Below are positions 16,876 to 25,996 of a DNA stretch of 64,000 bases, in pieces (the stretch's first letter is position 1; every line of letters starts with the position of its first letter). The stretch covers positions 124,001-188,000 of the forward strand of contig NZ_LZIJ01000171.1 of the NCBI RefSeq assembly GCF_001667115.1. Reading direction: 5' to 3'. The translations under genes and the position numbers were made by a program. Below the pieces are notes generated by a model that did not search any database, was not told the DNA's origin, and worked only from the letters and a program-made list of their open reading frames with translations. The stretch comes from Mycobacterium sp. 852002-51163_SCH5372311 (GTDB lineage: Bacteria; Actinomycetota; Actinomycetes; Mycobacteriales; Mycobacteriaceae).

Positions 16876-17511
16876 ATGAAACGCGCGGAAGTGGTGCGGG
16901 ACTACGGCGGCATCAGCGCAGCCGACCGCCGCGCCGAACGCCGCCGCAAGCTGCTCGCTGCCGGACGGCAGATCTGGGGAGAATCGGGAGTCAGCGAGGT
17001 GACCGTCCGCGGGGTGTGCAACGCGGCCGGCCTGATCCCGCGCTACTTCTACGAGCAGTTTCCGAACCGGGACGCGCTGCTGTTCGCCGTCTCCGACGAC
17101 GTTCGCGACGAACTGCTCGACGCAATGGTCGTCGCGGGAGTCGGCGACCCCGGCACGCTCAGGGACAAGCTCCGCTCGGCGCTGACCGCCTTCCTCGACA
17201 TCATCGCCGCCGACCCCCACGTCCACCGCATTGCCACCGGCGACGTGAGCAGCGTTGCCGGCCTGGCGCAGCACCGCACACACATCCTGGACATGATCAC
17301 CGACCTGGTCATCCAGTACAGCCCGGACGTCCTCGCCGGTTTCAGACCGAATCCAGCCGACTTGCGCCGCGGGGCGGTGTTCATGGTCGGCGGAGTGAAC
17401 CAAATCATCGAAGCCTGGCTCCAGGATCCCCGCGAAACCACTCATGAGCTGGCCGCCATCTGCGCTGACCTGTGCGTTGCCGTGGTGCGTGGGGTCAGGC
17501 AGTCGGGCTAG
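16876..17511 (+). CDS. TetR-family transcriptional regulator
   Basis: 211 residues from ATG 16876; a TTG nine bases earlier is possible. The DNA-binding part is standard: RRKLLAAGRQIWGESGVSEV, TVRGVCNAAGLIPRYFYEQF and NRDALLFAV. The C-terminal portion (DLRRGAVFMVGGVNQIIEAW) follows the common mycobacterial TetR architecture. It is divergent from the MpaB-type oxygenase and is probably its repressor. The 71-base gap contains no perfect palindrome that I could identify. Confidence 0.8.
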   Translation: MKRAEVVRDYGGISAADRRAERRRKLLAAGRQIWGESGVSEVTVRGVCNAAGLIPRYFYEQFPNRDALLFAVSDDVRDELLDAMVVAGVGDPGTLRDKLRSALTAFLDIIAADPHVHRIATGDVSSVAGLAQHRTHILDMITDLVIQYSPDVLAGFRPNPADLRRGAVFMVGGVNQIIEAWLQDPRETTHELAAICADLCVAVVRGVRQSG

Positions 17512-17536
17512 CTCGCGCGCCGCTTCGACGCCCCGA

Positions 17537-19063
17537 TCATCGCCGCAGTCCTGCGATGAGCCGCTGCATGCTTCGGGTGAGCGACGGCGGAACGTGGTCG
17601 GGATCCATCAGATCGTTCTCCGCGAGCGGACTCGCCTCGTCGGACACCGTGCGTTCGGTCACCGGCCGCAACGTCCTGCCCTGCCCGCGCAGCGACTCGA
17701 CGGTCTTCAGGAATGACCCGGCTTCGGCCATCGTCCTCTCGAACTCGCCGACGGAAACCCCGAGGTGTTCGGACACCAATCGATTACGCGTCGACGTGAC
17801 CTGCCGGCGGACGTCATCGTGTTGTGACACATCCGGATTCGCCTCGATGGCGAGATCGCACTCGCTGTCGAATCCCATCGACCGGTTGTTCAGATTCGAC
17901 GATCCGATGCGCAACAGGCGATCGTCGACCACCAGCACCTTCGAGTGGATATAGATCGGCGTACCGCGGTCGGTCGCGGGCCAGTAGACGCCCAGTCGGT
18001 GGTGATCGTCTGCGGCCCATAGCACTTGAATGAGCCGGTGCCGGGCGCCGTCCATGGTTCCGCGCTCGAGGGGGTTGTTGCCTTTGCGAGGAAGGACGAT
18101 GACGATCTCCGGACCTTCGTCTTCCCTGAGTCGAGCCGCCAGCGCGTCTGCGATGCGCCGGGCTGCCAAATACTGGTTCTCCAGGTAGATGGTGTGCCGG
18201 GCCGCCGCTATGGCCGCCAGGTTCAGCGCCTCGACCTCCCGAACCTCCTTGCGCCCGCGCAGTTTTGGCAAAGTTCGCGCGATTCCGACTTCGACATTGT
18301 GCAATGCCGGCTCCAGTCCGCTGGGCCACGCGACGTGTTTGGCTTCGACCGGCCGCAACGATCCGTCGGTCGCGGACCGCCATCGGGCTCGGGCTTGCTC
18401 GCCCAGTGCCCGCGCGGCGGCGCCGTCGACTGCCACCGCGACGTCGTGGCGAGGGCCGTAGCTGCGCCCAAGCGCCCGTCGATGACGGCTGCGCTGCTCA
18501 TGCGCAGGAGTATCCCATCGGCCGATGGTGAGGTCGATACCACCGCAGAACGCCACCGCATCGTCGACCACCACAATTTTCTGGTGATGAACGGCGCCGG
18601 TCGGACGCTTGCCGTCGACAGCGAAATGCATTCGCCTGCTGGTAATTTGATTGACCAGCGAAACCGGTGTGAGCCCATACCAGATGCCGTCGAAGGCGGG
18701 CAGCAGGCGCAGGTTGGACTTGAGCAGGTAGACGTGGAGATCCGGCCGCTTCCACACCATCCAATAAAGGAAGGCACCCAGCTGGTTGGGACCGGGCAGT
18801 GTCTTGGCGCCTCGTTCGAATGACGTTCTGGCGTCCAAATCCCAACCGATCAACATGATTCGGTGCCGAGCGCGCAGCATCGCCGCCTTGACGTGCTTGA
18901 AGTAGTCGGCAGCATCGACGATGCAGGCGAACTGGTCGGCACGCTCTATGCGCCAGCATGTCTGGCCGGGAGTCAGCAATCGATCGTCGGGCACTCGGGA
19001 TCTCTCAACTGCTGTTGGACGCGGACACCGCCCAGTTTCCAACACATTCCGGCTCAGCGCCAA
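17537..19063 (-). CDS. Phospholipase D family protein
   Basis: 508 residues with two HKD motifs, the catalytic His-Lys-Asp pairs of the PLD superfamily. The first is HHQKIVVVDDAVAFCGG near residue 165 and the second HSKVLVVDDRLLRIGSSN near residue 375. The enzyme hydrolyses or transfers phosphodiester head groups of phospholipids. A GTG at 18994 (VPDDRLLTPGQTCW) is an alternative start, because the first 23 residues look non-homologous. No signal peptide is visible. It shares its strand with the large unknown gene upstream (34-base gap). Confidence 0.85.
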   Translation of the reverse strand: MALSRNVLETGRCPRPTAVERSRVPDDRLLTPGQTCWRIERADQFACIVDAADYFKHVKAAMLRARHRIMLIGWDLDARTSFERGAKTLPGPNQLGAFLYWMVWKRPDLHVYLLKSNLRLLPAFDGIWYGLTPVSLVNQITSRRMHFAVDGKRPTGAVHHQKIVVVDDAVAFCGGIDLTIGRWDTPAHEQRSRHRRALGRSYGPRHDVAVAVDGAAARALGEQARARWRSATDGSLRPVEAKHVAWPSGLEPALHNVEVGIARTLPKLRGRKEVREVEALNLAAIAAARHTIYLENQYLAARRIADALAARLREDEGPEIVIVLPRKGNNPLERGTMDGARHRLIQVLWAADDHHRLGVYWPATDRGTPIYIHSKVLVVDDRLLRIGSSNLNNRSMGFDSECDLAIEANPDVSQHDDVRRQVTSTRNRLVSEHLGVSVGEFERTMAEAGSFLKTVESLRGQGRTLRPVTERTVSDEASPLAENDLMDPDHVPPSLTRSMQRLIAGLRR

Positions 19064-19096
19064 ATCGATCGAGACAAGCCGGTCGACGGACGGTCC

Positions 19097-21289
19097 TCAC
19101 TGCTCCTCGTCTGCGGCTTCGATCGCGGCTCCTGGCGTGACCGAGCACTGCGGAAGCCGATGCAACTCGTCGGGGTCCCCGCCCTCCACCCGCAGCTGGC
19201 GTCGCCCGTCCTCGGCGGTGGCGACACCGATCGGCGACCCTTCCCCACCGCCACCGTCGGAATCCAGGAAGAGCTGCAATTCTCCGGAATCGACGAACAA
19301 GACGGCGTCATCGCTGGACAGCTTCCAGGGCTGGCCGTCGGTCGGCCACCGGCCACCGACGAGCCGAATGTCGTTGCGGTCCTTGTCTTCCTGATCGTCG
19401 TCGTCCTTCTGGACCGTGGCACAACTGACCCATAGTTTGCCGGGCAGCGCGCGGAAGTACACGGCGAGGCGCTGACGGTTGAGGTTCACGTCGACCGGTA
19501 TGCCGATCGGGGGCAGCAAGGTGCCCTCGGGACGATCGTTCAGCGACTTCTTGACTTGACGGGACCCCATGCCGGTGCCAAACCAGTCGATCGTGAGCAG
19601 GGTCGTGAGGTACTGCGCGATCGCCAGCGTCAGCAATCCGCCCGCACCGGCCGCACCCACACCCGCCGCCCCCACTGCCCAGGTGACCGGCAGCGCGAGC
19701 AGACCGACGACAGCGGCGGCCCCGGCGGCGGTGGCGGCCTTGCCTGCCAACGAAAGGTTGAAGTCCGCATTCACATCCGGCTCTTCGGGATTCTGCGCCG
19801 GTCGCACCCCGACGGTCCTGGGCAGCTCGCCGAATCGCTCGCTGACCCGCTTGACGACTGCCTCGTAGTCCTGGTGGCTGAGCTCACCGGTGCGCTTCTT
19901 CTCGGAGGCCTCGCGCAGTTCCTGCTCCAGACTCTCCACGGTTCCGTGAACTCGCTGAGTTTCCTCCCCCTTCGGGTCACGCGGTATGTCGTCCAGGCCC
20001 ATCTCGTAGGTCACCTTGAAGTTGGCTTTGAAGTCGTAGAGCTTGGTATCGGCGCTCACGGTGCCGTCGACGACCAACCGCCCGTCCTCGGTTCGGGGCA
20101 CGATATCGGCGTCGAGAGAGTCCAGGCTTCGGTCCTGACCGCCGATGCTGATGGTCTTCGGGCCCATCAGCAGGCACGGCGCTTCGGCGTCGAAGTCGCT
20201 CTCGTCGAGACCGAAGCTGTTCATCACGGTGTCCCGAACTTGCCGCAGAATGCTCCACCCGGTGACGGCCAATCCGGCCTTCTCCCGTGGGTTTTCGGCC
20301 AGGATCGACGCCGGCAGATCCTCGCCGGCCGGAAGTTCGCGCAGCGTCTGCAGCTGGACCACCATGGATTCGTGGATGGCATTCTCGGGCAACGCCGCGT
20401 CGGACGACGCGCCGACATGAAAGCGCTGCACGACGGCGTCAAGGGCCTTGAACGTGCTGTCGTCCTGCGCATCGGGGTCGATTTCCAGCGGTGACGGCAG
20501 CAGATTGACAATGCCTTCCTCCCCCATCTCCGCGAGCTTCGGCCGCATCGCATCGGCGATCTGGGCAGCCAGCGAGTCGAGCACCCTGTCCCTCGCCTCC
20601 TCATCGGCCAGGCCGGGGTGCTGCAGCTTCTCCAGGTTCACCATCAGCTCCCCCGCGATGCTGTGCGTTATCCAATACGCCTCGGCGTAGTCGAGTTCCC
20701 AGGTGATTCGCGGGTCTTGTCCGGTGAATGCGGTTTCACCGGCGGCACGGCGCTCGATGTGCGGACCGAACAGGCGCGGGGCGTACTCCTCCCGCAGCGA
20801 GGTGGCCAGCAGGACAGGAGCGTCTTGCACGCCGAAGTTCAGGGCGATCGTCTGCTTACCCGGCTCTGTTTGATGCGGCTCGAGCTGATCGTGAATCGTC
20901 AACCGGCCGAAAAGCGGTATCTCGTTGTACGGGATTTCGCGTGCTTCCCCGGCGCGCGGACCGTCCGGGACGGTGATCGTCGCCGGCGGCAGCTCGACCA
21001 ACGGGATGCAGGTGACCGAGTCGATGACGATTTTCGAATTGAAGATCACCAGGTCGATCGCGAAATGCCGCAACGGATCACGGGTTTCGCCGTCGGATTC
21101 CTCCTGCCACAACCGCTGATGCGAATCGAGGATGAACCAGACTCGGTCCACCGTGAGATCGAGCGTGGCCGTCGCCGAGTAGCCCGTGCCGTCGACGGAC
21201 TCGGTGTAGCTGTCGCCGCTGAACATGTCGGCCGTCTGATCCTGGACGCGTTCACGATGAATTTCGATGATCGTGTCGGGTCGTTGCAT
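19097..21289 (-). CDS. Large protein of unknown function
   Basis: 730 residues from ATG 21289, preceded by GGAG at a good distance. The N-terminal ~450 residues are soluble-looking and acidic, with beta-rich stretches such as DFKANFKVTYEMGL and TYSATATLDLTVDRVWF. A charged helical segment (about 460-510) has coiled-coil character. Next is a Gly/Ala/Val-rich hydrophobic block (about 535-585, GAAAVVGLLALPVTWAVG) that could cross the membrane twice. The C-terminal part is again beta-rich and acidic with DDDDQEDKDRND. No family was recognised. It is followed by the phospholipase D gene. Confidence 0.7.
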   Translation of the reverse strand: MQRPDTIIEIHRERVQDQTADMFSGDSYTESVDGTGYSATATLDLTVDRVWFILDSHQRLWQEESDGETRDPLRHFAIDLVIFNSKIVIDSVTCIPLVELPPATITVPDGPRAGEAREIPYNEIPLFGRLTIHDQLEPHQTEPGKQTIALNFGVQDAPVLLATSLREEYAPRLFGPHIERRAAGETAFTGQDPRITWELDYAEAYWITHSIAGELMVNLEKLQHPGLADEEARDRVLDSLAAQIADAMRPKLAEMGEEGIVNLLPSPLEIDPDAQDDSTFKALDAVVQRFHVGASSDAALPENAIHESMVVQLQTLRELPAGEDLPASILAENPREKAGLAVTGWSILRQVRDTVMNSFGLDESDFDAEAPCLLMGPKTISIGGQDRSLDSLDADIVPRTEDGRLVVDGTVSADTKLYDFKANFKVTYEMGLDDIPRDPKGEETQRVHGTVESLEQELREASEKKRTGELSHQDYEAVVKRVSERFGELPRTVGVRPAQNPEEPDVNADFNLSLAGKAATAAGAAAVVGLLALPVTWAVGAAGVGAAGAGGLLTLAIAQYLTTLLTIDWFGTGMGSRQVKKSLNDRPEGTLLPPIGIPVDVNLNRQRLAVYFRALPGKLWVSCATVQKDDDDQEDKDRNDIRLVGGRWPTDGQPWKLSSDDAVLFVDSGELQLFLDSDGGGGEGSPIGVATAEDGRRQLRVEGGDPDELHRLPQCSVTPGAAIEAADEEQ

Positions 21290-21376
21290 GGCAAACTCCA
21301 ATGGCTCAGCGGCGCGCGGTCGGCTTGCGAACTCTGTACCCGCCAGGCCGCGTTTTGAGTCACCAGGATCCGGTGC

Positions 21377-22267
21377 TCAGTTCTGGCGACCGACCAGTTC
21401 GGCGACAAAGCGATCGATGAAGCCGTCCGTTGGCGCCCCACCGACGGGCCTGATGACGAACTTCGACAATTTAGAGTCCAGGTAGGCGTCGAGTTGACGG
21501 TGCAGTTTGTCCCACCCGGCGGCGACCAACTCGCCGGGATCGAGATCGGGACGCCGCCGGCGCACCGCTGCCACCACTTCCGCCGGCAAGTCGCCGTCGG
21601 CGGAGCTGGCTACGGCCAGCGAAATGCCGAAGTGATCGGCCTCGATTCGCCGCCCCGCCTCCGCCGCAGCCAGTTCGATCGCCTCGCGTCCCTTGCGGGC
21701 CTCGTCAGGCGTGAGAAAACTACCCAACCAGCCGTCGGCCAGCGTGCCGATGCGACGGAACGCCGGGGGCGAGGAGCCGCCCAGCCAGATGTCCAGCGGA
21801 GGCGCCGGTCGCGGTGCGACCGCTGCGCCATTGACCGTGAAAAACCTGCCGCGGTAGGTGACCGAGTCGTCGAGCAGCGCCGAGCGCAGCACCCGCAGCG
21901 ACTCGTCGAACACAGCTGCCCGCTCGCCGTGAGAGACTACGAACACCTCACGCTCGGCTGGAATTGCCGAACGCAGACCGAAGACGGGAAGAACCCGCTT
22001 GGGCGCGAGTGCGGCGAGCGAGGCCAGCTGTTTGGCAACCAACACCGGATGACGACCAGGCAATACCGCCACCGAAGTGCCCACCTTCAACCGGGCGGTC
22101 CGTGCCAATGCGTATGCCATCCCAACCATCGGATCCACCGCAGGGGAATAGACCAGCTCGGAGAACCACAGCGAGTCCACCCCGCCGGATTCCAGATGGT
22201 CGACGATGTCGCCGAGTTGATCGGGCGCGGTGTTCGCACCCAGTCCGACACCGAAGCGAATCTTCAC
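21377..22267 (-). CDS. LLM-class F420-dependent oxidoreductase
   Basis: 296 residues. The barrel start KIRFGVGLGANTAPDQLGD, the VDSLWFSELVYSPAVDP segment and LKVGTSVAVLPGRHPVLVAK are the usual landmarks of the luciferase-like F420 family. The SSPPAFRRIGTLADGWLGS stretch follows at about 175. The 63-base gap upstream separates it from the TetR gene on the same strand, so it could be the third gene of the SRPBCC-TetR unit. Substrate unknown. Confidence 0.8.
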   Translation of the reverse strand: MKIRFGVGLGANTAPDQLGDIVDHLESGGVDSLWFSELVYSPAVDPMVGMAYALARTARLKVGTSVAVLPGRHPVLVAKQLASLAALAPKRVLPVFGLRSAIPAEREVFVVSHGERAAVFDESLRVLRSALLDDSVTYRGRFFTVNGAAVAPRPAPPLDIWLGGSSPPAFRRIGTLADGWLGSFLTPDEARKGREAIELAAAEAGRRIEADHFGISLAVASSADGDLPAEVVAAVRRRRPDLDPGELVAAGWDKLHRQLDAYLDSKLSKFVIRPVGGAPTDGFIDRFVAELVGRQN

Positions 22268-22340
22268 CCGGGTCTCCCTTCGTGTAGCCGTAACGAGACC
22301 AACACAAGGGGCCCGCTATTTGTGTCCCGGGCCTACCAGC

Positions 22341-22880
22341 TCAGCGCCGAAGAAGCTCCGCGAACGCGTGCGCCGCCGACGTGACGCCCGCGTCGTCGTC
22401 GGTAGCCACCAGATCAAGCAGCAGTCCGCGGGTGACAGCCAGGCCAAGGCGCACCAACGCCGCGTCGGCGTCACCGCCGGCCGCCTTGTCCACTTCGGCC
22501 AGCCAGGCGTCGACAGCGCCGGGCACCATGCGGACAAAGGGCTCCTCGCCCTGCACCCCGCGTGAATAGCACTCGAAGAAGAGGCGCTCGAACGGCCGTA
22601 GCTCAGGCCGGCGCAGCATTTCCCACATTGCGGCGAAGCTGCCGGCGGGCTCGACTGGCAGTTCGGACAGGACGGCCATCTGCCGGTGTTCGACCTCCTC
22701 CACGATCGCCAGCAGCAATTCGTCCCGGGAGCCGAAGTGATGGAGCAACATGCGATGGCTGGTCCCGACCGCAGCGGCGACTTCGCGCAGCGAACGGTCC
22801 CCGATGCCGGCGGCGGCAAACTCTTCGACCAGCGCATCCAGAAGCTGCTGGCGTCGACTCAGGTCACGAGTGCGGGCCAA
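22341..22880 (-). CDS. TetR-family transcriptional regulator
   Basis: 179 residues. The helix-turn-helix is seen as ALVEEFAAAGIGDRSLREVA followed by AVGTSHRMLLHHFGSRDELL. Its start overlaps the end of the SRPBCC gene by 17 bases, so both are in one transcript that begins at the palindrome 23308-23327, the most likely binding site of this regulator. The effector is unknown. Confidence 0.8.
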   Translation of the reverse strand: MARTRDLSRRQQLLDALVEEFAAAGIGDRSLREVAAAVGTSHRMLLHHFGSRDELLLAIVEEVEHRQMAVLSELPVEPAGSFAAMWEMLRRPELRPFERLFFECYSRGVQGEEPFVRMVPGAVDAWLAEVDKAAGGDADAALVRLGLAVTRGLLLDLVATDDDAGVTSAAHAFAELLRR

Positions 22881-23310
22881 GGGATTGCCGCAATTGCTCG
22901 CTGCGACCCTTGAGGCCTTGGGCCTCCATCTCGAGGTAGCGACGCGTCGTGCGGAGCATCAGTCGGCCGACGATCGCCCCAATCGGACCCTGCTGGTCGA
23001 GCCTCTGGTCTACCCGCGTCCGGCCATCGGCGACCGACGTCACCGTGTGAGTGGCCACAGTCCTGCCGCCGGGGGAACGTTGCGCCCAGGTCCACGACAC
23101 CCCCGGTGACACCTCGGTCACTTCCCACACGAGCGTGGGCAGCTTCGGCTGTTTGATCTGGAACCGCTTGCCGACAGCTAGTCCGGGTCCGTCGAGGGCG
23201 ACCAGGCTGGTGACGGAGGCGGTCCATTCCGGCCACCGCTCAACATCGCTGAACACCTCCCATACCAGGGACGCTGGTGCATCGATATCCACGCCGCTGT
23301 CAGTAAACAT
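22864..23310 (-). CDS. SRPBCC (polyketide cyclase/START-like) family protein
   Basis: 148 residues from ATG 23310 (MFTDSGVDIDAPASLVWEVF). This start gives a canonical SRPBCC beginning; an open frame extends further upstream but is antisense to the DUF2855 gene. DVERWPEWTASVTSL and a later WEVTEVSPGVSWTW support the hydrophobic-cavity fold, which binds lipids or small aromatic ligands. The start codon lies inside the perfect palindrome 23308-23327, so the message would be leaderless or nearly so, and repressor binding would block it directly. Confidence 0.75.
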   Translation of the reverse strand: MFTDSGVDIDAPASLVWEVFSDVERWPEWTASVTSLVALDGPGLAVGKRFQIKQPKLPTLVWEVTEVSPGVSWTWAQRSPGGRTVATHTVTSVADGRTRVDQRLDQQGPIGAIVGRLMLRTTRRYLEMEAQGLKGRSEQLRQSLGPHS

Positions 23311-23327
23311 GTACCAGATGGTACATG
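23308..23327. promoter_or_regulatory. Perfect palindrome, likely TetR operator
   Basis: CATGTACCAGATGGTACATG has 9-base perfect arms around GA. It covers the SRPBCC start codon and lies 69 bases upstream of the divergent DUF2855 gene. Size and symmetry fit a TetR-type operator, and the adjacent TetR gene at 22341-22880 is the obvious candidate. Confidence 0.7.
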
Positions 23328-23395
23328 ATTCGGCGAGGTGGCGGCTAGTCCGATTCGGTCTTTCCCACCGGAGCACACGCTCATAGGCTCGCCTG

Positions 23396-24463
23396 ATGGA
23401 CTTCGAGTTGCATCGCAAAGATTTGCACCAGACCCGGTTCCTCTTCGGCGATGCTCCGTCGCCGAAGGATGGGGGCGCGCTGCTTCGCGTCGAGTCGTTC
23501 GGGCTGACGTCGAACAACATCACCTACGCCGTATTCGGTGAGGCGATGAAGTACTGGGACTTCTTCCCGGCCTCGGATCCGGACTGGGGAAAGCTCAACG
23601 TCTGGGGCTACGCGCACGTGGAGGAATCGCGACATCCGGACCTGGCGCAGGGCACGCGCGTCTACGGCTACCTGCCCTGTGCGAGCCACCTGCTGGTCAT
23701 CCCCGACCGCATCAACGAGAAGGGATTCATCGACGCCGCCCCGCACCGCGCGGCGCTGCCCTCGGCCTACCAGGGCTACCGCGACGTACAGACCGATCCG
23801 GTGTACTCGGCCGATCGCGAGGCAGAACACATCCTCTTCTTTCCCCTGTTCTTCACGTCGTTCCTCATCGACGACTTCGTCGCCGACGAGGGTTTTTTCG
23901 GTGCGGACACGATCGTGATCTCCAGCGCCTCGTCGAAAACGGCGATCATCGCGGCCTACCTTCTGGCCAAGCGTGAGGGCATCCAGATCGTGGGCCTGAC
24001 CTCGGCAGGCAACAGCGAGTTCGTCACCGGGCTGGACGTCTACGACTCGGTTTGCGGATACGACGACATCTCTCAGTTGCCGGGCGACCGTGCCGTTTAC
24101 ATCGACATCTCCGGCGACGGCAATATCCGCACCGCCGTCCATTCCCATTACGGCGACCGCCTCGCCCACAGCGCTGCGGTCGGCATGACGCACTGGACCG
24201 AGATGGCGCAAGGTAGCGGACATCTCGCGGGCCCGAGCCCCGTCTTCTTCTTCGCACCGGACCGTATCAAGAAACGCGGCTCCGACTGGGGCACCGCGAA
24301 ACTCGACCTCAACGTCGCCGAGGCATGGACGCCGTTTGCCGAGTGGGCGTCGAATTGGCTTCGGGTCGAACGGATCTCGAGCACCGACGACATCCAGCGC
24401 GCCTACCTCGAGCTGCTCGACGGCAAAGTCGACCCCAGGGCCGGCACGATTGTGGATCTGTGA
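23396..24463 (+). CDS. DUF2855 family protein (MDR-like)
   Basis: 355 residues. The sequence follows DUF2855: EIHRKDLHQTRF-like FELHRKDLHQTRFLFGDAP at the start, FGLTSNNITYAVFGEAMKYW, then VWGYAHVEES, and a nucleotide-binding-like half with IVISSASSKTAIIAAYLLAK near residue 180. The family looks like a divergent medium-chain dehydrogenase with unknown activity. The stop overlaps the GTG of the following hydrolase (GTGA). Divergent from SRPBCC/TetR and likely controlled by the same operator. Confidence 0.75.
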   Translation: MDFELHRKDLHQTRFLFGDAPSPKDGGALLRVESFGLTSNNITYAVFGEAMKYWDFFPASDPDWGKLNVWGYAHVEESRHPDLAQGTRVYGYLPCASHLLVIPDRINEKGFIDAAPHRAALPSAYQGYRDVQTDPVYSADREAEHILFFPLFFTSFLIDDFVADEGFFGADTIVISSASSKTAIIAAYLLAKREGIQIVGLTSAGNSEFVTGLDVYDSVCGYDDISQLPGDRAVYIDISGDGNIRTAVHSHYGDRLAHSAAVGMTHWTEMAQGSGHLAGPSPVFFFAPDRIKKRGSDWGTAKLDLNVAEAWTPFAEWASNWLRVERISSTDDIQRAYLELLDGKVDPRAGTIVDL

Positions 24464-25224
24464 ACCGACTAAAGCGCGACGACGGCGTCGCCCTCGCATA
24501 TCAGGTCCACAACCCGCAGGCGCCGGGTGTGCCGCTTCTGCTGACGCACGGTTTCGGTGCCACCGCGGGCATGTGGGGCCCCAATATCGATGCCCTCAGT
24601 GCCGACCGCCCGGTGATCGTCTGGGACCAGCGCGGGCATGGAAGCAGTGACGCGCCCGACGACTTGGACCGCTACAGCGCGCAGATCAGCGTCGCGGACA
24701 TGGCGGCCATTCTCGACGCCGCAGGTGCCGATCGAGCAGTCATCGGAGGAATGTCGTTGGGCGGCTACCTATCTCTGGCCTTTCACCTCACCCATCCGCA
24801 GCGGGTAGCCGGACTAGTGCTGGTCGATACGGGACCGGGCTACCGCAACGACGAAGCCCGTGAGAAGTGGAACGCGTGGGTAGAGCGACGCGCCCAGAAA
24901 CTCGAGCGCGGCGAGATGCCGGCCGACATGTCCGCAGAACTCGCCCAAGCGGTGCATGAGCATCCCGAGGGATTGCCGCGCGCCGCCCGCCGTGTCATGG
25001 CGCAGAAGGACGCTCGCGTCATCACATCGCTCGACAGCATCCGCGTTCCCACGTTGGTGGTCGTCGGGGCGGAGGATACCGACTTCCTGGCCGGGGCCGA
25101 ATACATGCACCGCAAGATCTCGGATTCTCGCAAGGTCGTCATCGAGAACGCGGGGCATGCGGCGAACATGGACCAGCCCGAGGCGTTCAATACAGCCGTA
25201 CGCGAACTGCTGGAACAGATTTGA
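24460..25224 (+). CDS. Alpha/beta hydrolase
   Basis: 254 residues from GTG 24460. The fold markers are LLLTHGFGATAGMWGPN (oxyanion HGF), the nucleophile GMSLGGYL (G-x-S-x-G, Ser near residue 93), an acid in VVVGAEDTDFLAGA and the histidine in ENAGHAANMDQP. It therefore has a complete catalytic triad; ester or C-C bond hydrolysis is expected. Its start overlaps the DUF2855 stop and its end overlaps the TTG of the next gene, so all are in one operon. Confidence 0.85.
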   Translation: MNRLKRDDGVALAYQVHNPQAPGVPLLLTHGFGATAGMWGPNIDALSADRPVIVWDQRGHGSSDAPDDLDRYSAQISVADMAAILDAAGADRAVIGGMSLGGYLSLAFHLTHPQRVAGLVLVDTGPGYRNDEAREKWNAWVERRAQKLERGEMPADMSAELAQAVHEHPEGLPRAARRVMAQKDARVITSLDSIRVPTLVVVGAEDTDFLAGAEYMHRKISDSRKVVIENAGHAANMDQPEAFNTAVRELLEQI

Positions 25225-25982
25225 GCACTCCGGACGTCAGCGTCGATTTCGCCGGCCACGTGGCCGTGGTGGAGATCCATCGGCCGCCGAACAACTACTT
25301 CGACACCGTTTTGATCAAGGGCATCGCCGACGCCTACGAGCAACTCGACGACGAAGCCGAATGCCGGGCGATCGTGTTGTGTGCGGAGGGAAGGCATTTC
25401 TGCGCCGGCGCCGACTTCTCTCAGCCCGCCGCGGATCGCCTGTCGCCCGGTGAGCTTTATGCTCAGGCCATCCGGTTGTTCCGCGCCACCAAGCCCGTCG
25501 TCGCCGCGGTGCACGGTGCCGCGATCGGCGGTGGACTCGGACTTGCTCTCAGTGCCGACTTCCGGGTGGCTGCACCCTCGTCGAAATTCGCGGCCAACTT
25601 CAGCCGGCTCGGGTTTCATCCCGGCTTCGGCATCACCGCCACGTTGCCACGTGTCGTCGGTCAGCAACGCGCACTCGAGTGGACGCTCACCGGTGAACGT
25701 TTCGGCGGTGAAATCGCTTATGCGGCAGGGTTGGTCGATGAACTGGCCGCCGATGGTGACGTGCGCGCGGCGGCGCTCCGGTTCGCCGAGCGCATCGCCG
25801 CGTCGGCTCCCTTGGCGCTCACCAGCATTCGCGCCACCATGCGCGCCGGACTCGCCGAGGAGGTCGCCGCCGCCACCGCCCGCGAGCTCGAAGAACAGAC
25901 CCGGCTACAGGCGACCGCCGACTTCAGTGAGGGCGTGACCGCAGCAGCCCAGCGCCGCGCTCCGATGTTCACGGGTCGCTGA
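25221..25982 (+). CDS. Enoyl-CoA hydratase/isomerase family protein
   Basis: 253 residues from TTG 25221, overlapping the previous stop. The crotonase oxyanion regions are AEGRHFCAGADFSQP and VHGAAIGGGLGLALSADFRV. The catalytic glutamate region of true hydratases is replaced by less conserved sequence, so isomerase or another crotonase reaction is possible. Third gene of the DUF2855-hydrolase-crotonase-VOC operon, which suggests breakdown of an acyl-CoA-linked ring or chain. Confidence 0.8.
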   Translation: MSTPDVSVDFAGHVAVVEIHRPPNNYFDTVLIKGIADAYEQLDDEAECRAIVLCAEGRHFCAGADFSQPAADRLSPGELYAQAIRLFRATKPVVAAVHGAAIGGGLGLALSADFRVAAPSSKFAANFSRLGFHPGFGITATLPRVVGQQRALEWTLTGERFGGEIAYAAGLVDELAADGDVRAAALRFAERIAASAPLALTSIRATMRAGLAEEVAAATARELEEQTRLQATADFSEGVTAAAQRRAPMFTGR

Positions 25983-25996
25983 AGGTGACTTAGTTC

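Noticed and set aside
23381..24499. A 372-codon frame on the minus strand
   Set aside because: It is antisense to the DUF2855 gene, which has clear family motifs and operon overlaps.
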